64,000 nucleotides of DNA from Plotosus lineatus (GCA_024760905.1 CM045745.1:7162782-7226781); one strand, 5' to 3'; shown: positions 32,318 through 44,289, counted from the first letter of the stretch. Numbers and translations are program-made. Notes: generated from the letters alone by a model not told the origin.

Positions 32318-33265
32318 AGCTTGGCTGTACTCACTTTTCCATCATGTTCTTCAGAGTTTACTTAACGTGTGTATGTCAGGTTGACCTCATGTTATAGTTG
32401 CTTGTACTGTGCCCAGTTACGATTGTCGCACTCCCCTTATTGGGCTATTGTTATATTTGTTTCAACCTTGTAAACTTAACCATTATCATGCCACTTTTCA
32501 GTTGCAGGAAACCCCGTACAACATGTACACCCTGGACACCCTGCCAGGCCATCGCAGGGCCAATACACACACAACCGCTTACACCATACACCAGATGCAT
32601 AATTTGTAGTCTGCTCCGATACAGTGACCCATTTATCCATTTATCTGGGACTGCTGATCCAGTATGAGAACCCATCAACCAATGTACATCAACTACAGGC
32701 TGAACCATGGTCTATTTAACCAGAATGGGTCTATCAATACACAGGGTCAAGGTTTGTCAACCCACAGCAATGGTCGCATAAACAGCCATACATTCATAAA
32801 TGTTCGGGATATCTATTGATACAATGATCATGTTTGCAGGAAGAATATTTTGAAAAAGAAACAAATCCCATGCAGACTAAAGGTGCAGCAACTCCCTAAA
32901 CATTCAAGTAACAGTGAACTGATCTGAGGGAAAATATTCCCAGTTTTCTTATTGGAGTCACAGTTACTAGTATCCCAGTCCAAAGTCGCAACTCTCCTCC
33001 AGGCAGTGTGTGAGGCCATCTGGATGATTGGGCAATTTCATGGCTGCATCCAGAATTGAAAAGGCTCATTTTTCCATCAAAAAGGCTTATTTGGCATGTA
33101 AGTCCGGCTCCTAAATGGCACAGTCTGCAAAAGAGTCCGCAACTTCCCATGACAGAAGTTTTTAAAGCATAAGATGCAGTCTTTACGTGCTCATTTAATG
33201 CACATAAGTTCAGTGTATAATTTTTGCAGAAAAGCAGTGGGTATGAGCCTGTAAGAGGTCTGGGC
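32318..33265. other. Unique sequence
   Basis: About 950 bp with a short V-SINE-tail-like piece near 32524-32565 (caccctggacaccctgccag). The stretch 32880-33160 is mixed in composition and not repeat-like; I see no coding bias in it. Confidence 0.4.
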
Positions 33266-33269
33266 AGTA

Positions 33270-33515
33270 CGGAAGCATGCTGCTAAGAAAATCATCGAGT
33301 GGGCCGATGTCTGTCGAGCAGAATCACTCCACATGGAGTTTCTGGTCCAGGCAGTATATGATAGTCTGTCAAACCTGCACTGCTGAGAAAGAACATCATC
33401 ATGATGGACCCAACTGAACCATGGCGAACTGGAATATACAGTGAAAGACTTCGAATGGAAGAGCGAGAAGTACAGGGATCTGATTAATTCCTGCTGTAGA
33501 CACGCCTCTGCTTGT
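33270..33515 (+). pseudogene. LINE C-terminal fragment, fourth family
   Basis: The frame from about 33282 to a stop at 33383-33385 reads AKKIIEWADVCRAES and FLVQAVYDSLSNLH, which resembles the C-terminal region of another non-LTR retrotransposon protein of fish. A short downstream piece (KYRDLI) in another frame fits the same region. Only this end is present. Confidence 0.6.
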
Positions 33516-33529
33516 CTGTTAGTCTAGAG

Positions 33530-34807
33530 CAGGGGTCGGCAACCCAAAATGTTCAGATACATATTGGACCAAAAGAACTAAAAACAAATCTTCCTGGAGC
33601 CGCAAAAAAAGTTAAAAGCCTTCTATAAGCTTTATGTGAAGGCAACACAGGCTGTAAGTGTATATTAGCCGACTATCAAAATGGCTACGTAGGCTACAGC
33701 GCATCCTGGAGAGAATGACATCATGTGACTACTCTGTTGTGCGATATTTGGCGCTTTAAGTTTAACTTCCATTATATATTAATGTATTATGGTTTGTTGC
33801 ATTGATGAAATGATAGAAATTCAATAAAGAAATCAGCGGCCCATCAGAGCTTACATACCGGCTCAACAGCGCTGTCTGTTCAATGGCAATCACATGACAC
33901 GATTCATCACATGCGATTGAGTAGCTGGAGCTGAATTAATGTCGTTGATTTGCTGATTGGTGATGCTGCCTGCCATTTTAATGGTCCCTTCACCATCTTT
34001 GCGGAGAGAGGCATGTCTTTAATTTTCTGTATTGTCTCTGTTTTGTTTTTGATGTCTGAAAATAGGTGCTTTGATATTTTAATGAATGAATCCTTCATAT
34101 AATCACCATTCGTGCACCGTCTCCACGCTTTATTATCTCTCGGGTTGCAACAAAACTAGCAGGAGTAGTGGAGTTTGGAGATGCAGTCCACTTCTTAAAT
34201 CTATCTTTGTGCTCCTCTAATGTCTTCAGTAATACTGCAATCACACTTTTTCCTCTCAATCCCAACTGGCTGGTCGGCTACTAATTTAGCATGCCTTCCT
34301 TTAGAGATGTCTTTCCAAATTATTCTTTTTGTGATTTGACAGCTTCTCATTACAAAGCAAACATACAGGCAATCCTTCCACATTGGCAATGAAAGCAAAT
34401 GATTTGGTCCATTCTTCCTTGAATCCTCTGTTCTCATCAGCTATCTTTCTCTTTTTTCCTTTGGGATCCATGGCCCATCACAAGCAAACCGGTTTGTTCA
34501 CAACAGCTACCTGCCTGGCAACACGTCACGCTGAAACGTGTGTCGCAGGCTATGATGCAAATCTTTGTTGACAGAAATGTTGAAATGTATGCCTTATATT
34601 TTTTTGTACAAACTTTTTAAACATTGGAACACATTAAGAATGTTTGTCAGTCTTGTCCTCCCACAGAAACCATATTTAAAATAATAATAAAAAAAACCCT
34701 CCCCAGCTTTTTCCATTTTCATACATTTCTGAAAAAGCTCCAGGGAGCCACTAGGGCGGCGCTAAAGAGCTGCATGTGGCTCTGGAGCCGCAGATTGCGG
34801 ACCCCTG
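33530..34807 (-). mobile_element. hAT element, 1.28 kb, internally deleted
   Basis: Tips are CAGGGGTCGGCAACCC and, as reverse complement on the right, CAGGGGTCCGCAATC. Flanking 8-bp sequences gtctagag (33522-33529) and gtgtagag (34808-34815) match at seven positions, as a hAT duplication with one mutation. The minus strand carries the transposase start; catalytic parts are missing. Confidence 0.85.
34304..34471 (-). pseudogene. hAT transposase N-terminus with zinc-finger motif
   Basis: From ATG at 34471 (minus strand) the frame reads MDPKGKKRKIADENR, FKEEWTKSFAFI, then CLLCNEKLSNHKKNNLERH before a stop at 34304-34306. The CxxC ... H pattern is the BED-like DNA-binding finger found at the start of this hAT group; the last His lies just past the stop. 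The rest of the protein, including the RNase-H-like catalytic domain, is absent. Confidence 0.75.
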
Positions 34808-34815
34808 GTGTAGAG

Positions 34816-35139
34816 ACTTTATGGAATGGTTCTTAAACTTCTGCTGAATAAAGTTCATGTGGTTGGGAGGAATCCCTGCAGCAACACAGGTGCAAAGATT
34901 CGGGCCGGTCGCTCTGGACAAAACGAGGGAACAAAAAAGGTGGAGGGTGTCATAATGATGAGAAAGGCACCATAAACGTTAAGGCTTTCTGATATGCAAT
35001 GTTGGATTAGTATCATATATGTAAAAATATATTTAATTCCAACAAAAGTATTTTCGTATACTTACGTAGTATATTTGCACAGTTAAAGTTTTAGTTACCA
35101 GGACAGTGCCAGGGTTGTTTGAAGAAAACAAAAGCTTAT
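34816..35139. other. Unique sequence
   Basis: Nothing recognised. Confidence 0.35.
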
Positions 35140-35458
35140 ATGTGGTGGCCTGGTGGTATAGGGTGCTGGATTGTTGATTCTAAGGTTGGGAGTTCGAGTC
35201 CCCACAGGGTTGTCACTGTCCCCCCCCAGTGCAGCTAACTGGGTTATCAAAGGCGGGCCATGTCTCTCACTGTCTATGGTGAGAGGTTCGTGTAGACTTT
35301 TGTAAAGAGGAGCTGCAAAGCCGTCAGCGTGTTTCTGTCCCTTGTTGAAGGGTTGTGTCAGGAAGGGCATCCGACGTAAAAACCTACGCCAAACCAAACG
35401 TGCGAATCATTCGCTGTGGCGACCCCTGAAAAAGGGAAAGGCTGAAAGGAAATCTCGT
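35140..35458 (+). mobile_element. SINE (head A), RTE-like tail
   Basis: Head (tggtggcctggtggtatag), B box (gagttcgagtcccc), body with a 14-bp loss after gaggttcgtgtag, and tail (tgtggcgacccctgaaaaag, ggctgaaagg). Confidence 0.85.
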
Positions 35459-35494
35459 CTCATCATTGAAAGACATACAGTACTCCTTCATATA

Positions 35495-36087
35495 CAGACT
35501 AGTTCCAATTATCCGGAATCTGATATATCGACAGGCCTTACTTAACGGCACTTTTTTTAAAATGCTGAATAATAAGGACCCTACTTGGTATAACTGCATA
35601 ATTTGTCTGGAAAAAAAGTGTGCACTTGTGCTCTCGCAGCAGCCAACTGAAACAAAACAAGACTAGCGTTTGTTTACATTTGTATGAGTGTTGTGTGTGT
35701 GCGTCAGCCGGGCTGTTATTTTGTGTTGTAGCGTCTTTTTTATTCATTCATTTATTCATTTTCTGAACCAATTAATCCTAATTAGGGTCTCCGGGAGGCT
35801 GGCACCCAGCTCAGTGGACTCTAGGCGAGGGCAGAGTACACCCCGGACAGCTTACCAGGCCATCGCAGGGTGGCTTCTTTTTATTTTTACATTATTTTTT
35901 ACATTTATTTCAGTACTTATTGTCCATACTCTTGGGTTTATTTTATTTATTTATTTTTTTCCCATTTCTTCTAGGTTTAAGTTAATTTAATTTGCATCTA
36001 TTTGTTGGAAGGTCCTGATAAATCGGCAAAATTGATTTTCCGGCTCCTGCTTCGTCCCGAAGGTGCCGGATAATTGGAACCGATCTA
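35495..36087. mobile_element. TA-flanked miniature element
   Basis: Left CAGACTAGTTCCAATTATCC pairs with the right end (reverse complement TAGATCGGTTCCAATTATCC); TA lies outside at 35493-35494 and 36088-36089. The ends resemble those of Tigger-like elements. A V-SINE-tail fragment is inserted at about 35735-35873. No transposase remains. Confidence 0.75.
35735..35873 (-). mobile_element. V-SINE-type tail fragment
   Basis: Antisense tail only (cattttctgaaccaattaat, ggcagagtacaccccggaca), ending at catcgcaggg, inside the TA-flanked element. Confidence 0.75.
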
Positions 36088-36089
36088 TA

Positions 36090-36618
36090 GATGGAAATTT
36101 AGTTTCTGAAAGCTGCTTGTCATACATTAAGTTTTTGGTTTTAATTTTTGAAAACTGTTCGGCCTAATAAGATTTCAAAAAGTCCATGTTGCAATCCCTT
36201 TCCATGCGCTTCACAGTGCACTCAAAAACTCTGAGTTATTTTTGATTTGCAAGCAAAAAGCTTTTTATCAATTATGGGTCGGCATTCTGGACATTCATGG
36301 CATATTTATCAATTAATTTGGGCATAAATCATGACACAATTCCTTTAATCACTTTGTTTTTTTTGCTATGCAATTAAAGACTAACAGAAGGGTACAACTG
36401 AAAAAATCAATGATCTACTTACTGATAGGTGGTGACAACGATATGAATATTCGAAAAATCCATTTTCCTCATAATACATAACAGAATGTGAGAAATGGCA
36501 TTAAATAAGAGATTCGATATTGATCATGTACAATATATATTGCAACTCTCATGTTAAACTACCTAACATGCACGTCTCAGTGTCAGAGTAAATTAAATGA
36601 AAACAGAGAGATATAGTG

Positions 36619-36666
<48 letters not shown>

Positions 36667-37039
36667 ATATAGAGAGGAAAAGATTCAACCCGGTGTTATT
36701 TTCCTCTATTGTTGCTGCTGTCACTTCACTTTTATGACCTCATCACATTTTTCAACAAAAGTGCATTCTCAAAATGACGTCTTAATTGCTGCTTTTTCAA
36801 ATTTCACAAGAAAGACACAATACTTTATACAGTCATGTATTATACATGCACTGAATTGGTTTGGAAATGAAAGAAAAAAGTTGCAGTGAAGTAACAGGCT
36901 TTTGAAAGTATGCCAGTGAGGGACCACAATTTACACAGGAATTTGTGTTTAAATAAAAATCAACCGGTTTTTAAACCTGCATAACAACCACAGTGCATTT
37001 CAGAAATGTAGTTTACATTATTATTAATTAATGCCATCA

Positions 37040-37042
<3 letters not shown>
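36090..37042. other. Unique sequence with short (AT)n
   Basis: No gene or dispersed repeat recognised; an (AT)n tract lies at about 36625-36662. Confidence 0.4.
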
Positions 37043-37097
<55 letters not shown>

Positions 37098-37109
37098 TTT
37101 TTGTGTGAG

Positions 37110-37144
<35 letters not shown>

Positions 37145-37160
37145 TCTTTGTGTGTGAGGG

Positions 37161-37213
<53 letters not shown>

Positions 37214-37240
37214 TTGTGTGTGTGTGTGTGTGTGTGTGTA

Positions 37241-37274
<34 letters not shown>

Positions 37275-37291
37275 TTTGCGTGTAAGGGGTG

Positions 37292-37338
<47 letters not shown>

Positions 37339-37350
37339 TTTTTGTGTGAG

Positions 37351-37395
<45 letters not shown>

Positions 37396-37410
37396 TCTTT
37401 GTGTGTGAGG

Positions 37411-37448
<38 letters not shown>

Positions 37449-37468
37449 TGTGTTTGTGTGTGTGTGTA

Positions 37469-37503
<35 letters not shown>

Positions 37504-37528
37504 TTGTGTGTGTGTGTGTGTGTGTGTA

Positions 37529-37590
<62 letters not shown>
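37043..37590. repeat. Compound (GT)n array with internal duplication
   Basis: GT run broken by distinctive islands: tctttttgtgtgaggggtg occurs near 37096 and again near 37337, and cttctttgtgtgtgagggac near 37143 and 37393. The order of islands repeats, which indicates a duplicated block of about 245 bp. Frames through it are Cys-Val repeats, not genes. Confidence 0.95.
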
Positions 37591-37591
<1 letters not shown>

Positions 37592-37719
37592 AATTGCTCA
37601 TTATGTGTTTAATTTTTATGGATAAAGGTTAATGGACAGTTGACCATCACATTGATATGTGTGCATTTTTTTTTTTTGATAATTTTTTAAAATAATACTT
37701 CTCTGTATATTAAATCTCT
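37591..37719. other. Unique spacer
   Basis: Short AT-rich spacer with a T-run near 37665. Confidence 0.35.
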
Positions 37720-38100
37720 TCTGGGCAGTCCTTCCACTAGTTTTTGGATTTGTGATCACACATCCGCAAGGACATTATTAAGGTCAGACACTGATATCAG
37801 GCAGGGTTATGTGAGGTAGTTGGAGTTCTGGTTCATCCCAAATGTGATCAGTGGGGTTGAGGTCAGTGTTCTGTGTAATGGACTCATATTCTTCCACACC
37901 AGCCCTGGAGGTTCACGTCTTCATGGAGCTCACTGTGTGCAGATGGGGAATGTCATGCTGGTACATGTTTGAACTTCTTAGTTCCAGTGAAGGGAAGTTT
38001 TAACCCCAACAGTAGATGAAGACATGCTGCACAACTGTGCGCTCTTCACCTTTTTGACACCAACCTTGCGAAGAAGCTACTTGAGGTTTGAGAGTCAGCT
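37720..38100 (-). pseudogene. Tc1-like transposase fragment, second family
   Basis: On the minus strand the frame near 37800-37930 contains VEEYESITQNTDLNPTDHIW, which matches the DLNP..H.W region around the second catalytic Asp of Tc1-like transposases. The phrase atcagtggggttgaggtcag is typical of the same family's DNA. A second fragment of this family lies at 43235-43500. Frames are broken on both sides. Confidence 0.65.
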
Positions 38101-38299
38101 GTCCATAAATCTTTGTCAATATTGTGTATATTAACCACGAGGCAAAACACAATCTTGCACTAAGAATTACTGCCAGTTTGGTTGAAGTAAAATATTTGAA
38201 GCTGGGGACAGCAAATAGAAAAAGAAAGAAAAAATCACTTAAGTCACTGAAAATAACTTCAATAAAAGATTGCCGTTATAAGGAATAAATAATCCCACT

Positions 38300-38465
38300 T
38301 GGTAAGGTAAGGGAAGTCTGTCTGGCTTTTACACTCGAGCTGAGTGGCTCACCAGGCCAGTGCTTATCCCCAGTTTCCCTGCTCCTGGGATGGACGCGAG
38401 TCTATCGCAGGTTACCTTCCCAGTATTTTTCACTGGTACTAATTTATCAGTGGCAGGCCATGCAT
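38300..38465 (-). mobile_element. SINE family C, 3' part
   Basis: Antisense of the 3' half of the copy at 8486-8765 (agtgcttatccccagtttcc, caggttaccttcccagtatt). Confidence 0.65.
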
Positions 38466-38536
38466 TTAGTACCTGGGCCTTCAGTGGGACTTAACAGACT
38501 TAATCCACATCTTAATACCACCAATATCATGCCACA

Positions 38537-38866
38537 ATTATCTCATCTCATCTCATCTCATCTCATCTTCTTCCGCTAAGTCCAGGGTCGGGTCGCGGGG
38601 GCAGCAACCTAAGCAAAGAGGTCCAGACGTCCCTCTCCACAGTCACTTCCTCCAACTCTTCTCGGGGGACACCGGGGGCAGTCCCAGACAAGCCGAGAAA
38701 CATAGTCCCTCCAGCGTGTTCTAGGTCGACCCCGGGGTCTCTTCCCTGTTGGACATGCCCGAAACACCACACCAGGGAGACGTCCGGGAGACATTCTGAC
38801 CAGATGCCCGAGCCACCTCAACTGGGCCCTCTCAATGCGGAGAAGCAGCGGAGCTACTTCATAATT
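38537..38866 (-). pseudogene. LINE family B, 3' end only
   Basis: The (TCATC)n tract at 38537-38567 is the element's 3' tail read in antisense. The minus-strand frame gives MRWLGHLVRMSPGRLPGVVF and RPRGRPRTRWRDYVSRL, the conserved C-terminus of this LINE protein. The element is strongly 5'-truncated. Confidence 0.85.
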
Positions 38867-39349
38867 ATGTCACCAATAATAACATCATGAAAAGATGTGG
38901 CATTGCAGAGAGACGTATTTCTGATAGTAACTCTGAGCATTACATCACGATTAGTGGTGTTCACCACCTGCTGATTGGACAGAGACACACGTGTAACCAC
39001 TTGGTACCCTTAGCTTAATTTATCTGACAGTAAGCCCTGAGATGGGAATTTGTGTTTTGCTTTCATGTCTCCAACACATAGAAACATATTAAAAAAGCAT
39101 TTTTAAGTGCAAAATATAGAAAAATAAAACTTATAATGTTTATAGTAATCAATCGCTGAAAAGTCTATCCAAAACCAAATTCTCACTGAGGAGATTTGGC
39201 TCCTACTCTTAACCTGAAAATGAGATCTATGGAAATAGTGTGTGGAGATAGACCTGTCCTGGAAGCTTTTAGTCAAATTTCAGGACGATAAGGCTGATTT
39301 ACATGGGACCTACGCACATGACCTCTTATTTCCATGCACATAGAGTCAA
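38867..39349. other. Unique sequence
   Basis: Nothing recognised. Confidence 0.35.
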
Positions 39350-39454
39350 AAAAGAAGATGCAGAGGACAGGGTGAGATGGAGGCGGATGATTTGTTGTGG
39401 CGACCCCTGAAGGGAGCAGCCGAAAGGAAAAGAAGAAGAAGAAGAAGAAGAAGA
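39350..39454 (+). mobile_element. RTE-like LINE 3' end
   Basis: About 100 bp ending ttgtggcgacccctgaagg, agcagccgaaaggaaa and (gaa)n, matching the 3' end of the LINE at 6211-7267. A piece of coding remnant (gcagaggacagggtgagatg) precedes it. Confidence 0.8.
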
Positions 39455-39821
39455 ACATATGGAACTTACCAGAAGCACTATCGCAAAATAGTGTGGAAAA
39501 TGTTTTAGTCGTACATTCAATCCTCAGTGCATTGTTTCCATTATTTTCCCATTTCCGGCAGTACTCATCATGCTCATGGTGACAATACTGTACTGTGCAA
39601 CAAAAGAGCACTGCTGTGGTTCAAGCATCTGAAACATCACTTGAACTTTCACAGCAAAATGTCAATTAATTTAGTAACAAACTCAAACAAACAACTGCAA
39701 ACCACATATGCAAACTGATTAATCCAGCAATTTCTAATCAGAGACCTGATGGTGGGGAATGATTTATCATGAATATTAATATTTGAATGATTTATTAAAA
39801 ACATGAATATTTTGCATTTAT

Positions 39822-39867
<46 letters not shown>

Positions 39868-40058
39868 TCTGCTGTCCATCCCATTTACTGTTTTTATTCT
39901 GTGATATTATCTCTCTTTTGCTCCAGGGATCTTTTATTTGTTGATGTCCTTGATTTCAGTCTTTACATTAGTGCTCTCTGAAATTTTAATAGAATGAACA
40001 GTTTCTGGCCTTCGGTGTGGTTAACTCAGGTTCTTATTTCAGTAGAAATATATATATA
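39455..40058. other. Unique sequence with (GA)n
   Basis: A (GA)n tract lies at about 39825-39866. Nothing else recognised. Confidence 0.4.
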
Positions 40059-40290
40059 CAAAAATAAAAGGACAGGACAAAGACTTTCTATTGAAACTCC
40101 ATTTATGACTACAGATCTGTTTCGAGGGGTGGTGAAACCATCCTCTCTCTTCAGGTGATTATAGAGGAATCTAGAATGTATCTTCTATAATCACCTGAAG
40201 AGAGAGGATGGTTTCACCACCCCTCGAAACAGATCTGTAGTCATAAATGGAGTTTCAATAGAAATTCTTTGTCCTGTCCTTTTATTTTTG
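40059..40290. repeat. Near-perfect palindrome, 107-bp arms
   Basis: Left arm 40059-40165 and right arm 40184-40290 are reverse complements with apparently one mismatch (actttc versus aatttc on pairing, near 40085). The 18-bp spacer contains tctaga. Arm landmarks are gtttcgaggggtggtgaaac and tctcttcaggtgattataga. There is no coding frame, no obvious target duplication, and no other copy in the window. It could be a foldback element or a locally generated inverted duplication. Confidence 0.92.
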
Positions 40291-40346
40291 TTATTTGCTC
40301 TACCAAAAAGTATTGAGCACTCTCCTACGGAAGGATCTACTCAGAA

Positions 40347-40350
<4 letters not shown>

Positions 40351-40399
<49 letters not shown>
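40351..40399. repeat. (CT)n(AT)n microsatellite
   Basis: CT run then AT run directly before the next element. Confidence 0.95.
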
Positions 40400-40401
<2 letters not shown>

Positions 40402-40810
40402 CAGTCGGCCCTCAAATTACGAAGACCCCTGTGTACGAAATCCCCGGATTACGAAAAACATTTTCCTGCGTTTCCGTCCCGAGATATGAAACAACCCCCT
40501 CTTACGAAAAGAAATTCAAAATTCAAACGCGCCAATCAAAATTTCACACGACGAGTGAGTTGCTCTCTCATTGGCTGTCTCTCAACATCCCGCCCCGGTG
40601 GCCTCCCAGATAGAGACAGAAGGAAGCTTCACTCTTTAGTTTTTAGTTTAGTTTTTACGTTGTTTTAATTCAGTAAATGTTTAATAAATGTGGGTGCATT
40701 TGAGCTCATCTGGAATTCCAATCCCTCAAGGAATCAAATTAAATTTGAGTTTGTCAAGCAGGGAATGCGCTTTGAATTCACGTTTTGTGGGAGTGGCCCG
40801 CAGCGCGCGC

Positions 40811-40923
<113 letters not shown>

Positions 40924-41228
40924 ATAAAAAATGTTTAATAATAGTTTAATTAATAAATATGTTAATAAAATGGTATAATAATTTAATAAATAATTTTGTT
41001 TTGCTTTTAACACATATTTCATACAAAATTGGTGTACTTTTATCATTTTTAAAGGGTTTGTGGGGTTTATCCAGTCCAAAGACTGGAGCCTGTTTCTTAT
41101 TTCTAGAAAGTCATCAGTAATCAGAATGCCATCAATTAATTGGAACAGGTGGCACATGCCAGTACAGCGGTACCTCATCACCTTTATTAACATATTTATT
41201 AATTAAACCATTATTAAACATTTTAACA

Positions 41229-41235
41229 CACACAC

Positions 41236-41300
<65 letters not shown>

Positions 41301-41325
41301 GCACACATACACACACACACACAGA
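41229..41325. repeat. (CT)n(AC)n tract in the right arm
   Basis: Mirror counterpart of 40827-40920, with cgcgc and atac interruptions. Confidence 0.95.
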
Positions 41326-42187
41326 CGCATTACAGTGCACGTTTATTCTAGAGTTGCGGGCCACGCCCACAAGACTTGAATTCAAAGCGCATTCCCTGCT
41401 TGACCATATACTGAATTAAAACAACTTAAAAAACTAAACTAAAAATAAAGCGTTATCCCCCCCCCTCTCTGTCTCTCTCTCTTGTGCGCGCACTGTGGGC
41501 CACGCCCACAAGACGTGAATTCAAAGCGCATTCCCTGCTTGACAAACTCAACTTTAATTTGATTCCTTGAGGGATCGGAATTCCAGATGAGCTCAAATGC
41601 GCCCACATTTATTAAACATTTACTGAATTAAACAACTTAAAAAACTAAACTAAAAAGTGAAGCTTCCTTCCGTCTCTATCTGGGAGGCCACCGGGGCGGG
41701 ATGTTGACAGACAGCCAATGAGAGAGCCACTCACTCGTCGTGTGAAATTTTGATTGGCGGGTTTGAATTTTGAATTCCTTTTCGTAAGAGGGGGTTATTT
41801 CGTATCTCGGGGACGGAAAAGCGGGAAATGTTTTTCGTAATCCTGGGATTTCGTACAAAGGGGTCTTCGTAAATTGGGGGCCGACTGTATATTACAATGA
41901 AAGTACTATTCTATATTTTCTTAAAAAGGTTGTGAGTTCAAATTCTCGCACTGCCAGTGATACTGCTGGGTTTTTGTCAGAGAGGAATGTTGGTGTTAAA
42001 TCCTCAGATGCTCACCTCTGACTCTGGTCGGCAATTCATTTAAGTTACTGAAAGTAAATGTAAAGAAAATCAGAAAAATGGCTTTAAATGCATGACATGT
42101 TAGAAAATAGTTGCTGAAAATATGTAAAAAAAAATGAATTGTGGAATTTGATTATTAAATTATAAGTTTTCCATAGTTTCTGTGATA

Positions 42188-42330
42188 AGGGCAGTGGTGA
42201 CCCGGTAGTAAGGTACTGGATTGCCATCATAAAGTTGGAGGGTTCAAGCCCCACTTTCACCTTTTTCACCTGTATGTTCACCGCTAACTGGGTTATCAAA
42301 GGCCGGCCATGTCTCTCACTGTCTATGGCA
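42188..42330 (+). mobile_element. SINE (head A), 5' part, interrupted
   Basis: Head gggcagtggtgacccggtag and body up to ctctcactgtctatgg, where a hAT-like end (caggggtcaccaac) begins. The rest of the SINE was not found downstream. Confidence 0.75.
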
Positions 42331-42408
42331 GGGGTCACCAACATAGTGCCCACGGGCATCAGGTCACCCACAAGGACAACATGAGTCGCCCGCTAGCCTG
42401 TTCAGGGG
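42331..42408. mobile_element. hAT end fragment
   Basis: Starts caggggtcaccaacatagtg and runs about 78 bp before a second hAT tip; only one end is present. Confidence 0.55.
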
Positions 42409-43234
42409 TCGGGAACCTATGGCCCGCGAGCCAGATGTGGCTCTTTTGATGACTGCATCTGGCGCTCAGATAAATCAGGTGGCCTTTCTTAACAGAATAA
42501 CTAATACATAATTTCACTGTCCTTTAAATAAAAATACAGAAAAAAGCCATCAAATTAAACAAAAACATAAATAAACCTCATGCATTTCAATATATACATC
42601 TATTTTCAATGCCACTTGTCGCTCTGGCGCACAGCGGAGGGCCAATCCTGTCTGTACTCCAGTGTGTAGGTGGGGCCGATACCGTGAAACTCTAATTTTA
42701 TTGGATTATATGCAACAGTCTGCGCGAGTTGTTTTTGGGTAAAGAGGTAAATTTCCCTCGTTTTTGATCAGCTCATGTGCAAGAAGCCAAGCAGAGCTCG
42801 CAAGCAAAACACAAATGGACAGAATGAAAAAACTTCAACTCGCAGACCAGCTGATTGCCTTGGGATGTGCTTCCAGTCACATAAACACTGCAGTGTGTGA
42901 GTCCTGTCGTATTGACCGTGTTTGGCTTCACATGCGCACGCGAGCGGTCCTTCTCACACCTGAAAAGCATCAAGACAAACCTGCGGTCATGTAATAGAGG
43001 GAAGCCTAAACGCCTGCATGAATCTGAACCTCACTCCGTATCAACCAGACTACAAAGCCATCAGCAACACTATGCAGCAGAAGTCACATTCATAGTAAGA
43101 AGTTTTTTTCTTATTAATAAATAACTTCTTTATAACAATGTTGTTTAAAATATTCTAAAATTGTTTTTCTCAGTATTAAAAATATATTTGGCTCCCAGAG
43201 GATTAGATTTTAATTTCATTTTTTTTTTTTTGGC
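42409..43234 (+). mobile_element. hAT element, second copy of family, 3' end lost
   Basis: Tip CAGGGGTCGGGAACC followed by cgcgagccagatgtggctc, matching in inverted orientation the right end of 45664-46552. The interior shares cagaccagctgattgcc and tcacataaacactgcag with it and with 5373-6112. On the plus strand RERSFSHLKSIKTNLRS (about 42930-42990) corresponds to the hAT C-terminal dimerisation region. The far tip is missing: sequence changes at about 43234 into Tc1-like DNA. Confidence 0.75.
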
Positions 43235-43500
43235 CCATATTTCCAATGAAAGGAACTCTGAATGCTTCAGCATACCAAGAGCTTTTGGACAATTTCATGC
43301 TCGCAAGATTGAGGGAATACCTTCCCTTTCGAGTTTGACTGCACACTAGTGCACAAGCAACGTCCATAAACACATGGATGAGTGAGTTTGGTGAGGAAGA
43401 ACACAACTGTGCACCTTTGGGATGTGTGAGCCAGGCCTTCTCGTACACCATATGTCACCATTGCGCTTCTGGGAGAATGGCCAAAATTTGTAAAAAAAAA
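43235..43500 (+). pseudogene. Tc1-like transposase fragment, second family
   Basis: After cagcataccaagagctttt, the DNA near 43338-43400 translates in a broken frame to a piece ending NTWMSEFGEEEHN, like the region just before DLNP in the family also seen at 37720-38100. It ends at an A-run (43491-43508). Confidence 0.6.
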
Positions 43501-43565
43501 AAAAAAAAGACATCATATCAAACCCTAGAATCTAGATCGAGTATGGGATGCTACTTAAGTTCATA

Positions 43566-43625
43566 TGTGGGCATCAGCCTCCCCATGACCCTAGCAGGAT
43601 TAAGCAGTTCAGTAAATGAATGCGT
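43566..43625 (+). mobile_element. V-SINE tail fragment
   Basis: Only the end of the tail (gcatcagcctccccatgacc, agtaaatgaatg). Confidence 0.7.
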
Positions 43626-43673
43626 ACGTGAGACAATTATCTTCAGGTTATCAGGTGTTCAGGGATGGAGACA

Positions 43674-44036
43674 TCATTCATTCATTCATTTTCTGAACCG
43701 CTTAATCCTAATTAGGGTCGTGGGGAGGCTGGTGCCCATCCCAGCCAAGCCAACTCTGGTGAGGATGGGGTACACCCTGGACAGCTCACCAGGCCATCGC
43801 AGGGCCAACACTCACAACCATTCGTACTCACACTCACAGCTAAGGGCAATTTGGAACAGCCAATTACCCTAATGTGCATGTTTTTGGACTGCGGGAGGAA
43901 ACCGGAGTATCCAGTGGAAACCCACACAAGCTCGGAGGAACATGCAAACTCCACACAGAAACGCCTGAGCTGGGAATCAAATCCAGGACCTTCTTGCCGT
44001 GAGCCGGATGTGCTAATCACAACGCCACCGTACCGT
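43674..44036 (-). mobile_element. V-SINE, full length, well preserved
   Basis: Antisense tail from (attc)n at 43674, then gggtcgtggggaggctggtg, body (cagccaattaccctaatgtg), core (aggaacatgcaaactccaca) and head (gctaatcacaacgccaccgt). Together with 31100-31447 it gives the best full-length view of the family. Confidence 0.9.
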
Positions 44037-44289
44037 CAGTGGTGGTGACATGAGTTCAAAGTGTTCTTTCTGTAGCGATATCAAAGTCCAAAGACAATCA
44101 GAAAAATAATAACCACAGCCATCTTCTACATGATGATGGTGATGATGGCTCTGTTTTTCAAATTCGAAGATAGTGAAGAGTTATTTCTCCTTGCTTGCGC
44201 TGAGTATTTTTGTATAGCGAGAGACAGTTTGCGCTGGCTGATCCCCGCTCTCTAGGCCGAGGTCCCTTCCATGGTGGCTCAGCTGGCTG

